This document shows, in pieces, positions 43,873 through 52,459 of a stretch of 64,000 nucleotides of DNA. The stretch covers positions 248,001 through 312,000 of the forward strand of contig NZ_JAEULZ010000038.1 in NCBI RefSeq assembly GCF_016793485.1, in the 5' to 3' direction. Origin of the DNA: Mesorhizobium sp. (GTDB taxonomy: Bacteria; Pseudomonadota; Alphaproteobacteria; Rhizobiales; Rhizobiaceae). The notes beneath the pieces were generated by a model. It did not search any database. It was not told the DNA's origin and worked only from the letters and a program-made list of their open reading frames with translations. The position numbers and the translations under genes were made by a program. Numbering within the stretch: the stretch's first letter is position 1; each line of letters opens with the position of its first letter.

Positions 43873-44337
43873 TCAGGCAACCTCTATGATCGCTTCCACC
43901 TCGACGGCGGCGTTGAGCGGCAAAGATGCCGTCCCGACCGCGGATCGCGCATGCTTTCCGCGCTCACCGAGCACCTCTGCCAGGAAGTCGGATGCGCCGT
44001 TGGCGACCAGATGCTGTTCGGTGAAATCCGGCGTCGAGGCGACGAAGACTGTAATCTTCACGAGGCGCACGATCTTTTCGAGGTCGCCGAGCGCCGCCTT
44101 GGCCTGGGCCAATAAGTTGATGGCGCAGAATTTCGCGGCTTCGCGCCCACCGGCCGTGTCGACGTCGCGACCAAGCAGGCCGGATGTCTGGAGCTTGCCA
44201 TCCTTGAGCGGCAGTTGCCCGGCAGTGAAGAGAAGGTTGCCGCTTCGCATGAACGGTACATAGTTCGCTGCAGGCGCCGCTGCGGTCGGCAAGGCCACGC
44301 CAAGATTGCTTAGCCGCTTTTCGATTGTGTCGCCCAT
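43873..44337 (-). CDS. RidA (YjgF) family protein
   Basis: Enamine/imine deaminase family protein of 154 residues. MRSGNLLFTAGQLPLKDG and the C-terminal HARSAVGTASLPLNAAVEVEAI keep the invariant Arg that binds the imine carboxylate in RidA. It is slightly longer than E. coli RidA at the N-terminus. It likely relieves 2-aminoacrylate stress. It precedes the GDPD gene on the same strand. Confidence 0.9.
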   Translation of the reverse strand: MGDTIEKRLSNLGVALPTAAAPAANYVPFMRSGNLLFTAGQLPLKDGKLQTSGLLGRDVDTAGGREAAKFCAINLLAQAKAALGDLEKIVRLVKITVFVASTPDFTEQHLVANGASDFLAEVLGERGKHARSAVGTASLPLNAAVEVEAIIEVA

Positions 44338-44477
44338 CGCGTTTGTCCTATCTCTTCTGTAACCATCAGCCTGCGTGTGGCGGCCGAAACTGCTATTTTT
44401 GCCTCGCTTCCGCCACGAGTTTTTTTATGGTGGAACAACTTTAAGGCGGCATTGGCCGCTTTCGGCAGGAGTTATCC

Positions 44478-45311
44478 ATGCGCGCATCGCGCTCCATCTT
44501 TGTTCCGTCTCTCACCGTGTCGTTTCTCGCGATCGGCGTTGGCATCGCTGGCGCTGTGCCGCTGATCCAGCACCGGGCTGTCTATGATCTCAATTTGGAG
44601 CAAGCCTCGGAGCGTTCGGGCATAACCGGCATATCCGGTCGCATGGTCTACGAACTCCGGGGCTCGGCCTGCGAAGGCTACACAGTGCGCTTCCGCTACG
44701 TGACGCAGTCGAGCACGACCGAGGCGTCGCAGATGACCGACCAGCAGACGACCACGTTCGAGGACGCTGACGGCAAGACGTTCAGCTTCGCGACCAAATC
44801 CTACACGGACCAGAACCTCGACAAGGAACTGCGCGGTAACGCGACGCGCGAGTCTGCGGGCGTGAAGATCCAGATCGACAAGCCGGAAACCAAGAGCATC
44901 AATTTGAAGCCGACGCAGTTTCCGACTCAGCACCTCCTCGACCTCATAGCGCGCGCCAAGTCAGGCGAGACCTTCTACGAGACCAGCATATTCGACGGTT
45001 CCGAGGATGCCGACAAGGCGATGACGACGACCGTCGTGGTTGGCAAGCAGGCCGACGCGTCGGCGAGCGATCCAGAATACAAGGCGCTGAAAACGCTGAC
45101 CACCGAGAAGTTTTGGCCGGTCGATATCGCCTATTTCGACGAGACGAGCGAGGGCGGGGAGGAGACGCCCGACTATCGCATCAGCTTCAAGCTCTACGAG
45201 AACGGTCTGACACGCGATCTCGACATGGACTATGGTGACTTTACAATCCATGGCCGGCTGGTCGATCTAGCTGTATTCGAGCCGGACGACAAAACGACCT
45301 GCGAAAAGTAG
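44478..45311 (+). CDS. eipB: Cell-envelope integrity protein EipB (DUF1849)
   Basis: A periplasmic beta-spiral protein of 277 residues with an N-terminal signal (SLTVSFLAIGVGIAGA). The family repeats LIQHRAVYDLNL, GRMVYELRGSACEGYTV and FPTQHLL are present. Two cysteines, one near the front (GSACEG) and one at the end (TTCEK), match the conserved disulfide of Brucella EipB. EipB is needed for envelope integrity. The following DUF4031 gene starts 15 bases after its stop. Confidence 0.92.
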   Translation: MRASRSIFVPSLTVSFLAIGVGIAGAVPLIQHRAVYDLNLEQASERSGITGISGRMVYELRGSACEGYTVRFRYVTQSSTTEASQMTDQQTTTFEDADGKTFSFATKSYTDQNLDKELRGNATRESAGVKIQIDKPETKSINLKPTQFPTQHLLDLIARAKSGETFYETSIFDGSEDADKAMTTTVVVGKQADASASDPEYKALKTLTTEKFWPVDIAYFDETSEGGEETPDYRISFKLYENGLTRDLDMDYGDFTIHGRLVDLAVFEPDDKTTCEK

Positions 45312-45325
45312 GACGGCCCCACCGC

Positions 45326-45640
45326 GTGGCGGTCTACGTGGACGACCCGATCTGGCGCTGGGCCGGGCACAAATGGTGCCACATGCTGGCCGACAGTGAG
45401 GAAGAACTGCACCGCTTCGCAGCGATCATCGGCATTCACCGCCTGCTCTATCAGGGACCGCCAAAGACCTCGGCGCCGCACTACGACCTTACCGGACTGG
45501 AACGGGCGAGGGCGCTTAGGGCAGGGGCCATCGCCTGCAATCGCGAGGAGATTGTCGCTGTCTTCCGTCGGGTGAAGGTTGCGAACGGCAAGGTACATCG
45601 ACCAGGCGTACAGAAATTGCGCCTGGTCGAGCGCGTTTAA
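45326..45640 (+). CDS. DUF4031 domain protein
   Basis: A 104-residue protein of the DUF4031 family. It starts at GTG with VYVDDPIWRWAGHKWCHMLAD, containing the invariant WRWxGxxWxHL-type segment. HYDLTGLERARALRAGAIAC continues the family pattern. Function is unknown. It follows eipB closely and could share its transcript. Confidence 0.85.
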   Translation: MAVYVDDPIWRWAGHKWCHMLADSEEELHRFAAIIGIHRLLYQGPPKTSAPHYDLTGLERARALRAGAIACNREEIVAVFRRVKVANGKVHRPGVQKLRLVERV

Positions 45641-45696
45641 AATCTTGGCTTGGGGTTCCGGCTTTTTGGGCGCGTCACGAACGAGCGGGGCTAGGG

Positions 45697-45831
45697 TTAG
45701 CTAATAGTGCCGCCCTCGCCGTTGTCATCTTCATCGTCCGTCGAATCCGGCGGCAACGAAAACATGGACTGTGCCGCGACCGCCTGAAGGCTGACGCGCT
45801 TGTCCAGCCGTGGCTTTTCGTATCGCTTCAT
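45697..45831 (-). CDS. Short ORF resembling a lasso-type RiPP leader peptide
   Basis: A 44-codon ORF with ATG at 45831 and TAA at 45697. The N-terminal half reads KRYEKPRLDKRVSLQAVAA; the YxxPxL element is the leader motif bound by the recognition domain in lasso and related RiPP systems, and YEKPxLxKRxxL is a form I recall from orphan rhizobial peptides. The C-terminal half is very acidic (STDDEDDNGEGGTIS). No biosynthetic cyclase, protease or export genes are next to it. AGGA lies nine bases upstream of the start. It could equally be a chance ORF, as there is no conserved neighbour. Confidence 0.45.
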   Translation of the reverse strand: MKRYEKPRLDKRVSLQAVAAQSMFSLPPDSTDDEDDNGEGGTIS

Positions 45832-45931
45832 CGAAGCATTTTCCTATCGGCGAACCAATGTCAGGCTATGATTACATATTGGCAGGAAATGTTAAACAGA
45901 TGCGCAACGCGCTGCCCAAAGCCCGCACGGG

Positions 45932-45960
45932 TTGCATTGCCGGACCTTAGCGGCTATATG
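45932..45960 (+). promoter_or_regulatory. Probable sigma-70 promoter of rpsB-tsf
   Basis: TTGCAT at 45932-45937 and TATATG at 45955-45960, spaced by 17 bases. The long leader (about 155 bases) before rpsB starts here. Confidence 0.5.
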
Positions 45961-46040
45961 CGCGCCCATTCCACACACGGACTTGGTTTCCGGCCGGGAG
46001 AAATCCGGCGGCGACCGCCGGTGGTGTCCAAGGCTTGGCC

Positions 46041-46063
46041 CCGAAAAGTTGCAGACTTTTCGG
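46041..46063 (+). other. Hairpin in the rpsB leader
   Basis: A perfect 9-base-pair stem (CCGAAAAGT with ACTTTTCGG) and a 5-base loop TGCAG, about 60 bases before the rpsB start. There is no T-tract after it, so it is not a terminator. It could be a ribosomal protein S2 autoregulatory structure, or a copy of a short palindromic repeat of the kind scattered in rhizobial genomes. Confidence 0.5.
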
Positions 46064-46121
46064 AAAGGTCCAATCCGAAGATTCCTACGTCCGTGGAGGC
46101 CAACCGGAAAGGAACTTTTGA

Positions 46122-46901
46122 ATGGCTCTGCCAGACTTCAGCATGCGCCAGCTTTTGGAAGCTGGTGTTCACTTCGGCCACCAGACCCACCGCTGGAACC
46201 CGAAGATGGCGCCCTATATCTACGGCGCCCGTAACAACATCCACATCATCGACCTCTCGCAGACCGTGCCGCTGCTGCACCAGGCTCTGAAGCAGGTTTC
46301 CGACACCGTCGCCAAGGGCGGCCGTGTGCTGTTCGTCGGCACCAAGCGCCAGGCTTCCGACATCGTCGCCGATGCGGCGCAGCGTTCGGCCCAGTACTAC
46401 GTCAACTCCCGCTGGCTCGGCGGCATGCTGACGAACTGGAAGACGATCTCCAACTCGATCGCGCGCCTGCGCAAGCTGGACGAAATCCTTTCCGGCGAAG
46501 GCGGCCAGGGCTTCACCAAGAAGGAGCGCCTGAACCTCGACCGTGAGCGCGAGAAGCTCGACAAAGCCCTCGGCGGCATCAAGGACATGGGCTCGACGCC
46601 TGACCTGATGTTCGTCGTCGACACCAACAAGGAAGCGATCGCAATTCTTGAGGCCAAGCGTCTCGGCATCCCGGTGGTCGCGATCATCGACTCCAACTGC
46701 GATCCGGACCTGATCGACTTCCCGATCCCCGGCAACGACGACGCGGCCCGCGCGATCCAGCTCTACTGCGATCTGATCGCCAAGGCTGCCATTGACGGTA
46801 TCGCCCGTCAGCAGGGCTCGTTCGGCGTCGATGTCGGCGCTTCGGTCGAAGCTCCGGTCGAGCCGACGCTCGGCGAAGTTGAAGCCAAGCCGGAAGCCTG
46901 A
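46122..46901 (+). CDS. rpsB: 30S ribosomal protein S2
   Basis: A primary component of the small subunit, 259 residues. It begins [28 protein letters not shown], and the later [32 protein letters not shown] segment is diagnostic. The C-terminus has an acidic tail ([17 protein letters not shown]) as in other alphaproteobacteria. The ATG is preceded by AAAGGAAC. It is followed by tsf after 119 bases, the near-universal order. Confidence 0.98.
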   Translation: MALPDFSMRQLLEAGVHFGHQTHRWNPKMAPYIYGARNNIHIIDLSQTVPLLHQALKQVSDTVAKGGRVLFVGTKRQASDIVADAAQRSAQYYVNSRWLGGMLTNWKTISNSIARLRKLDEILSGEGGQGFTKKERLNLDREREKLDKALGGIKDMGSTPDLMFVVDTNKEAIAILEAKRLGIPVVAIIDSNCDPDLIDFPIPGNDDAARAIQLYCDLIAKAAIDGIARQQGSFGVDVGASVEAPVEPTLGEVEAKPEA

Positions 46902-47020
46902 TTTCCGGCTGAAACCTGGAGGCCGTCGCTTGGCCTTCAAACGAATATTTTAGAAATTGCCGTTCCGGAGCGCCATTGAGAACCGATGGTGCTCCGGTCC
47001 GTTTCGAGAAAGAGGCAACG

Positions 47021-47944
47021 ATGAGCATTACCGCAGCGATGGTGAAGGAACTCCGCGAGCTGACCGGCGCGGGCATGATGGACTGCAAGGCAGCCCTGAC
47101 CGAGACCAACGGCAACATGGAAGAGGCGGTCGACTGGCTGCGCAAGAAGGGCATCTCGAAGGCTGACAAGAAGGCCGGCCGCACGGCCGCCGAGGGCCTG
47201 ATCGGCGTCGATTCCGGTCTCCGCGAGGCCGTGGTGGTCGAGGTCAATTCCGAGACCGACTTCGTTGCCCGCAACGATCAGTTCCAGGATCTCGTACGTA
47301 ACATCGCCAAGGTCGCGCTCGCTTTCGGCGGCGACCAGGCGAAGGTCGAGCACGAAAAGTATCCCGGCAACGAGAAGACCGTCGCAGAGGTGGTGAAGGA
47401 CGCCGTCGGCACCATCGGCGAGAACATCTCTTTCCGCCGTGCAGCCAAGCTGTCGGTTTCGCAGGGCGCCGTCGCGACCTACGTGCATAACGCGGTCGCC
47501 GATGGTCTCGGCAAGCTCGGCGTGCTCGTGGCAGTCGAGACATCCGGCAACGCCGAGGCTGCCAACGCAATCGCGCGTCAGGTCGCCATGCATGTTGCCG
47601 CGACCAACCCGATGTCGCTCGACGTCGACGCTCTGGACCCGGCTGCGGTAGAGCGCGAGAAGGCGATCTTCTCCGACCAGGCCCGCCAGTCCGGCAAGCC
47701 TGAGAACATCATCGAGAAGATGGTCGAGGGCCGTCTGCGCAAGTTCTACGAGGAAGTCGTGCTCCTGAAGCAGGCCTTCGTGCTTAATCCCGACATCACC
47801 GTCGAGAAGGCGCTGAAGGATGCCGAGAAGGAGATCGGCGCGCCGGCGAAGATCACCGGCTTCGTCCGTTTCGCGCTGGGCGAGGGCATCGAGAAGGAAG
47901 TTTCCGACTTCGCGGCCGAAGTCGCCGCCACGGTGAAAAAGTAA
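47021..47944 (+). CDS. tsf: Elongation factor Ts
   Basis: The nucleotide exchange factor for EF-Tu, 307 residues. The N-terminal UBA-like domain ([31 protein letters not shown]) and the core TDFVARN motif are present. ATG 47021 is preceded by AAAGAGG; the frame upstream is open but has no homology. It is followed by a 12-bp hairpin and pyrH. Confidence 0.98.
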   Translation: MSITAAMVKELRELTGAGMMDCKAALTETNGNMEEAVDWLRKKGISKADKKAGRTAAEGLIGVDSGLREAVVVEVNSETDFVARNDQFQDLVRNIAKVALAFGGDQAKVEHEKYPGNEKTVAEVVKDAVGTIGENISFRRAAKLSVSQGAVATYVHNAVADGLGKLGVLVAVETSGNAEAANAIARQVAMHVAATNPMSLDVDALDPAAVEREKAIFSDQARQSGKPENIIEKMVEGRLRKFYEEVVLLKQAFVLNPDITVEKALKDAEKEIGAPAKITGFVRFALGEGIEKEVSDFAAEVAATVKK

Positions 47945-47987
47945 CGCGGCATCAACCGCTTCTAGGCCGTTTCGGACTCTGAAACTG

Positions 47988-48017
47988 AAGGGCGCCGCGT
48001 GACATCGCGGCGCCCTT
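47988..48017 (+). other. Strong hairpin between tsf and pyrH
   Basis: A perfect 12-base-pair stem (AAGGGCGCCGCG with CGCGGCGCCCTT) around a 6-base loop. The downstream sequence has no T-tract, so it is more likely an RNA-stability or attenuation element separating rpsB-tsf from pyrH than a full terminator. Confidence 0.65.
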
Positions 48018-48063
48018 CGTGTATCGCAACCCGGCGCAGCGGCCCACCATTGACGAGGAACCC

Positions 48064-48783
48064 ATGACGGCAAAGCCCCGATACCGACGTGTCCTCCTCA
48101 AGGCATCGGGCGAGGCCCTGATGGGAGAGCAGCATTTCGGCATCGACGTCTCTGTCGTCGACCGCATAGCAGCCGACATCGCCGAGGCCCGCGCGATGGG
48201 CATCGAGGTCGGCGTGGTCATCGGTGGCGGCAACATCTTCCGCGGCGTGGCGGTGGCCTCCAAGGGCGGCGACCGCGTCACCGGCGACCACATGGGCATG
48301 CTTGCCACGGTTATCAACTCGCTGGCGCTGCGCACATCGCTGGTCAAGATCGGCGTCGACGCTGTCGTGCTGTCGGCGATCGCCATGCCGGAACTCTGCG
48401 AGAGCTTCTCGCAGCGCCAGGCCACGGCCTACATGGACCAGGGCAAAGTCGTGATCTTCGCAGGCGGCACCGGCAACCCGTTCTTTACCACCGATTCGGC
48501 CGCGGCCCTGCGTGCGGCAGAGATCGGCGCCGATGCGCTGTTCAAGGGTACGCAAGTTGACGGCGTCTATTCCGCCGACCCCAAGAAGGACCCGAATGCG
48601 ACCCGCTACGAGCATATCACCCATGGAGAAGTGATCGCGAAGGGTCTGTCCATCATGGACACGGCCGCAATCGCGCTTGCGCGCGAAAACCACATTCCGA
48701 TAATCGTCTACTCGATCCATGAGCAGGGCGGTTTCGGAGAAATCCTGCGTGGCGGCGGTCGTTGCACCGTCGTTGCGGACTAA
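48064..48783 (+). CDS. pyrH: UMP kinase
   Basis: Phosphorylates UMP to UDP, 239 residues, hexameric. [11 protein letters not shown] at the start, [17 protein letters not shown] and [18 protein letters not shown] are the amino-acid-kinase landmarks of bacterial PyrH. ATG 48064 follows GAGGAACCC. It is 40 bases upstream of frr, as expected. Confidence 0.97.
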   Translation: MTAKPRYRRVLLKASGEALMGEQHFGIDVSVVDRIAADIAEARAMGIEVGVVIGGGNIFRGVAVASKGGDRVTGDHMGMLATVINSLALRTSLVKIGVDAVVLSAIAMPELCESFSQRQATAYMDQGKVVIFAGGTGNPFFTTDSAAALRAAEIGADALFKGTQVDGVYSADPKKDPNATRYEHITHGEVIAKGLSIMDTAAIALARENHIPIIVYSIHEQGGFGEILRGGGRCTVVAD

Positions 48784-48823
48784 AAACAAGAAACCCGAAC
48801 GGGAAGAGTTCGAGGAGACGAAC

Positions 48824-49381
48824 ATGGCAAACGGAGATTTCCAGGACATCCATAGACGCATGGAGGGAGCGATCAGCGCCTTCAAGCACGATGTCGCTTC
48901 GCTGCGCACCGGACGCGCGTCCAGCAACCTTTTGGACGCGGTTGTCGTGAAGGCATACGGCTCCGATATGCCGCTGAACCAGGTGGCGAACGTCACCGTG
49001 CCGGAGCCGCGCATGATCTCGGTCAACGTGTGGGACAAGTCCCTTGTCAGCGCGGTCGATCGCTCGATTCGAGAGGCGAACCTGGGCTTCAACCCGATCG
49101 TTGACGGCGTCAATCTGCGCATTCCTCTGCCAGAGCTCAACGAGCAGCGCCGCAAGGAACTGGTGAAGGTCGCTCACGGTTATGCCGAGAACGCACGAGT
49201 GGCTATCCGCCATGTCCGCCGTGACGGTATGGACTTCCTGAAGAAGGCCGAGAAGGATGGCGACATCGGCGAAGACGATCATCGCCGGGAATCGGAACGG
49301 GTCCAGAAGCTGACCGACGACACGATTTCAACGGTTGACAGCTTGCTGGCAGACAAGGAAGCCGAAATCATGCAGGTTTGA
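48824..49381 (+). CDS. frr: Ribosome recycling factor
   Basis: Splits post-termination ribosomes with EF-G. The 185 residues form the usual three-helix bundle with an inserted domain; [17 protein letters not shown] and [28 protein letters not shown] are diagnostic. ATG 48824 follows GAGGAGACG. It is a standard member of the cluster. Confidence 0.97.
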   Translation: MANGDFQDIHRRMEGAISAFKHDVASLRTGRASSNLLDAVVVKAYGSDMPLNQVANVTVPEPRMISVNVWDKSLVSAVDRSIREANLGFNPIVDGVNLRIPLPELNEQRRKELVKVAHGYAENARVAIRHVRRDGMDFLKKAEKDGDIGEDDHRRESERVQKLTDDTISTVDSLLADKEAEIMQV

Positions 49382-49429
49382 GAAACCTGCTTTGTTGTCC
49401 CTGCGCGTGGCGGGGATGAAAGAGACGAG

Positions 49430-50161
49430 ATGACGACGCCCGAGCATGTCGCGATCATCATGGATGGCAACGGCCGTTGGGCGAAGGCGCGCGGATTGCC
49501 CCGTGTCGCAGGCCATCGGGCGGGCGTCGAGGCGCTCCGGAATGCGGTGCGTGCCGCCGGCGATTCAGGCGTATCGTGGCTGACGGTCTACGCCTTCTCG
49601 TCGGAGAACTGGTCGCGTCCGAAAACTGAAGTCAGCGACCTCATGGGGCTGCTGAAGCTGTTTATCCGCCGCGATCTGGCGGAACTGCATCACAGCGGCG
49701 TTCGCGTCAGAATCATTGGAGAACGGCGGGGGCTGGCTCCAGACATCGCGACCTTGCTCGAAGAGGCAGAGACGCTGACAGCGTCCAACCGTGCGCTGAA
49801 CCTGGTCATCGCCTTCAACTATGGCGGCCGGGATGAGATCGTGCGCGCCGCCCGAAGGATCGCCGAGGCCGCCGTCAGGGGTGAGATGGATCCGGCGAAC
49901 CTGACTTCGGAAGGGTTTGCGGACTTTCTGGATACGGCTGGAATTCCCGACCCCGATCTGGTCATCCGCACCAGCGGCGAGCAACGTATCTCCAACTTTC
50001 TGCCGTGGCAGTCGGCCTATAGCGAATTTGTCTTCCTTTCCTGCTTCTGGCCAGACTTCACCCGCGAGCACTTCGCCGAGGCGCTGCGACAATACGCGGA
50101 GCGCGAGCGACGCTTCGGGGGTACCGTTCCCGACAGCGTTCCCGAGGGCGTCGCGTCGTGA
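49430..50161 (+). CDS. uppS: Undecaprenyl diphosphate synthase
   Basis: Makes the C55 lipid carrier for cell wall synthesis, 243 residues. The catalytic Asp is in [11 protein letters not shown], and [17 protein letters not shown] and [16 protein letters not shown] are the remaining cis-prenyltransferase motifs. The stop overlaps the cdsA GTG start. Confidence 0.97.
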   Translation: MTTPEHVAIIMDGNGRWAKARGLPRVAGHRAGVEALRNAVRAAGDSGVSWLTVYAFSSENWSRPKTEVSDLMGLLKLFIRRDLAELHHSGVRVRIIGERRGLAPDIATLLEEAETLTASNRALNLVIAFNYGGRDEIVRAARRIAEAAVRGEMDPANLTSEGFADFLDTAGIPDPDLVIRTSGEQRISNFLPWQSAYSEFVFLSCFWPDFTREHFAEALRQYAERERRFGGTVPDSVPEGVAS

Positions 50162-51000
50162 CGGACTCCGGTTCCGCCGGAAAGATGAGCAACCTCCAGC
50201 TCAGGATCATTTCGGCGCTCGTCCTTGCGGTGGTCGTTCTGGCCATCACCTTTGCCGGCGGCTTGCCGTTCCGGTTGCTCGCGGCGGCGATTGCCGGCGC
50301 CATGTTCTACGAATGGTGCGCAATGACGCGGGCGACGGGAAACGCCCGGCAGCAGTTTGTCGCGTCCGCCTTTCTCGCAGCCATCATGCTTGGAGCGATA
50401 CTTGGCTATTCGTCGGTAAGCCTTCTGATTCTGCTCCTATTTTCGACAATGCTCAGCGCCGTCGAGTGCCGTGTTTCCGGGCAGAATCTATGGGTGCCGG
50501 CAGGCCTGCTTTATTGCGGTCTCTCCGGCATTTCCCTTGCCTATCTGCGCGGCGCCGATGCTGCAGGCCTGACCGCGATCCTCTTCCTCTTCGCCGTGGT
50601 GTGGACGACGGACATATGCGCCTATTTCGTCGGCCGTTCGGTCGGCGGCCCCAAGCTTGCCCCGGCGATCTCGCCGGGCAAGACGCAAAGCGGAGCGCTT
50701 GGTGGTGCCGTTGGGGGCGTTCTGGCGGGATATGCGGTCGCGCTCTATGCGGGCCTGGACAATCTTTTCCCGATCGCGCTGGTTGCTTTCTTTTTATCGC
50801 TCGTCTCGCAGGCGGGCGATCTGTTCGAATCGTGGGTCAAGCGACGCCACGGCGTGAAGGATTCCGGCGGTCTCATCCCTGGCCATGGCGGAGTGATGGA
50901 TCGGGCGGACGGGCTTGTCGCAGCCGCCTTTGCGCTCTACGCCATCGGTCTCCTTCTTGCCGGTGGCGACATCCCCGCACAAGCTCTGTTTGGGAAGTGA
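50158..51000 (+). CDS. cdsA: Phosphatidate cytidylyltransferase
   Basis: Makes CDP-diacylglycerol, the branch point of phospholipid synthesis, in the inner membrane. The 280 residues have about eight helices; the family signature is [21 protein letters not shown] followed by DRADG. The GTG start at 50158 overlaps the uppS stop; ATG 50185 is an alternative. No dxr gene lies between it and rseP. Confidence 0.95.
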   Translation: MTDSGSAGKMSNLQLRIISALVLAVVVLAITFAGGLPFRLLAAAIAGAMFYEWCAMTRATGNARQQFVASAFLAAIMLGAILGYSSVSLLILLLFSTMLSAVECRVSGQNLWVPAGLLYCGLSGISLAYLRGADAAGLTAILFLFAVVWTTDICAYFVGRSVGGPKLAPAISPGKTQSGALGGAVGGVLAGYAVALYAGLDNLFPIALVAFFLSLVSQAGDLFESWVKRRHGVKDSGGLIPGHGGVMDRADGLVAAAFALYAIGLLLAGGDIPAQALFGK

Positions 51001-51096
51001 ATACACCATAGTGCCGGTCCACATGCCACGGATTCGCCCCTATTGGCGCGACATTGACGAGTTGAGCGCCCGCGTCGCTGTATCTGAGGGAACGAC

Positions 51097-52236
51097 TTGA
51101 GCGAGACATTTTCGACATTTCTAGGCGCCGACAGCCTGCTTATTGGCACCATCATCCCGTTTCTGTTCGTCCTGACGGTTGTCGTCTTCGTCCATGAGAT
51201 GGGGCACTATCTCGTCGGCCGCTGGTGTGGCATCGGCGTGCAGGCTTTTTCGATCGGGTTCGGGCCAGAACTGATAGGCTTCAACGATCGCCGCGGCACG
51301 CGCTGGAAGCTCTCCGCCATCCCGCTCGGCGGCTACGTGAAGTTCGTGGGGGACATCAACGCCACCAGCACTCCCGATGCAGGCGAGATCGACAAGCTGA
51401 CGGCCGAGGAAAAGAAGGTCGCCTTTCATACGCAGGCCGTCTGGAAGCGCGCGCTGACCGTTTTCGCCGGCCCGGCGTTCAATTTCCTGCTCACCATAGC
51501 CGTGTTCACGGTGATGTTTTCGATTTACGGCAAGGTCGTTTCAGACCCCATTGTCGCCGAGGTGCGCGAGGGAAGCCCCGCTGCCGCCGCCGGCTTCATG
51601 CCCGGCGATCGCTTTGTCAGCGTGGAAGGAACGCCGGTCGAATCATTCTCCGATGTTCAGCGCCTCGTGTCCGGCCGGGCCGGTGATCCGCTCGTTTTCG
51701 TCCTCGCTCGGGGAGGGCAGGAGATCACGGTCACAGCGACGCCGGAGATCATCGAGCAGACCGACGCGCTCGGAAATGTCATCAAGATCGGCGCCATCGG
51801 CGTGGTCAGTACGCCCGAATCGGGCCAGCCTCGTGTGATCAACTTTTCGCCAGGCGGCGCGCTGGTCGAAGCGGTCAGTGAAACCGGGAACATCATCGTC
51901 CGGACCGGTCAATTCTTGAAACGGTTTGTCTCTGGGCGTGAAGACAAGTGCCAGCTTGGTGGTCCCGTCAAGATCGCCGACATGGCCGGTAAGGCGGCGA
52001 AGCTGGGATTCGAGTGGCTGGTTCAATTGGTCGCGTTGCTTTCCGTGGGTATAGGCATTCTCAATCTGCTGCCTATTCCTCCGCTGGATGGGGGGCATCT
52101 CGTCTTCTACGGACTGGAGGCCGTCAAGGGCCGTCCGGTTTCCGAAAGGGCCATGGAGGCTGTCTATCGCGTCGGCATGTTTCTGGTGTTGGGTTTCATG
52201 GCCTTCGTGTTCTGGAACGACCTCTTTGGATGTTGA
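51097..52236 (+). CDS. rseP: Site-2 protease RseP
   Basis: Intramembrane zinc metalloprotease that cleaves anti-sigma factors and signal peptide remnants, 379 residues. The HExxH site is FVHEMGHYL in the first helix. One clear PDZ domain follows (VREGSPAAAAGFMPGDRFVSV), and NLLPIPPLDGG supplies the third zinc ligand. The start is TTG with TGAGGGAA upstream. It precedes bamA. Confidence 0.95.
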   Translation: MSETFSTFLGADSLLIGTIIPFLFVLTVVVFVHEMGHYLVGRWCGIGVQAFSIGFGPELIGFNDRRGTRWKLSAIPLGGYVKFVGDINATSTPDAGEIDKLTAEEKKVAFHTQAVWKRALTVFAGPAFNFLLTIAVFTVMFSIYGKVVSDPIVAEVREGSPAAAAGFMPGDRFVSVEGTPVESFSDVQRLVSGRAGDPLVFVLARGGQEITVTATPEIIEQTDALGNVIKIGAIGVVSTPESGQPRVINFSPGGALVEAVSETGNIIVRTGQFLKRFVSGREDKCQLGGPVKIADMAGKAAKLGFEWLVQLVALLSVGIGILNLLPIPPLDGGHLVFYGLEAVKGRPVSERAMEAVYRVGMFLVLGFMAFVFWNDLFGC

Positions 52237-52326
52237 AATCATGAACGAATCTGGTTTGCATGGGGCTTCGGTTGAGATCGCGTTTACCATGACGCCGGAT
52301 ATGCGTGACGCGAAAGCAACGCGGCT

Positions 52327-52351
52327 TGGTTAAGTAAACACAAATTAACCA
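52327..52351. promoter_or_regulatory. Inverted repeat upstream of bamA
   Basis: TGGTTAA and TTAACCA are exact reverse complements, 11 bases apart. It lies in the rseP-bamA gap. The spacer length matches the GTTACC/GGTAAC repeat upstream of the carboxypeptidase gene at 34305, so the two may be read by a related protein. Confidence 0.4.
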
Positions 52352-52459
52352 GGAGCCTTGCTTGTGGGTGAAATCCGGTTATTACGGTTGAGTGAAATGC
52401 ACCACACGTCCGGTTTTCTCGCCGTGGGGACTTCGAGAAAAAGGGTTTATAAGCATACC

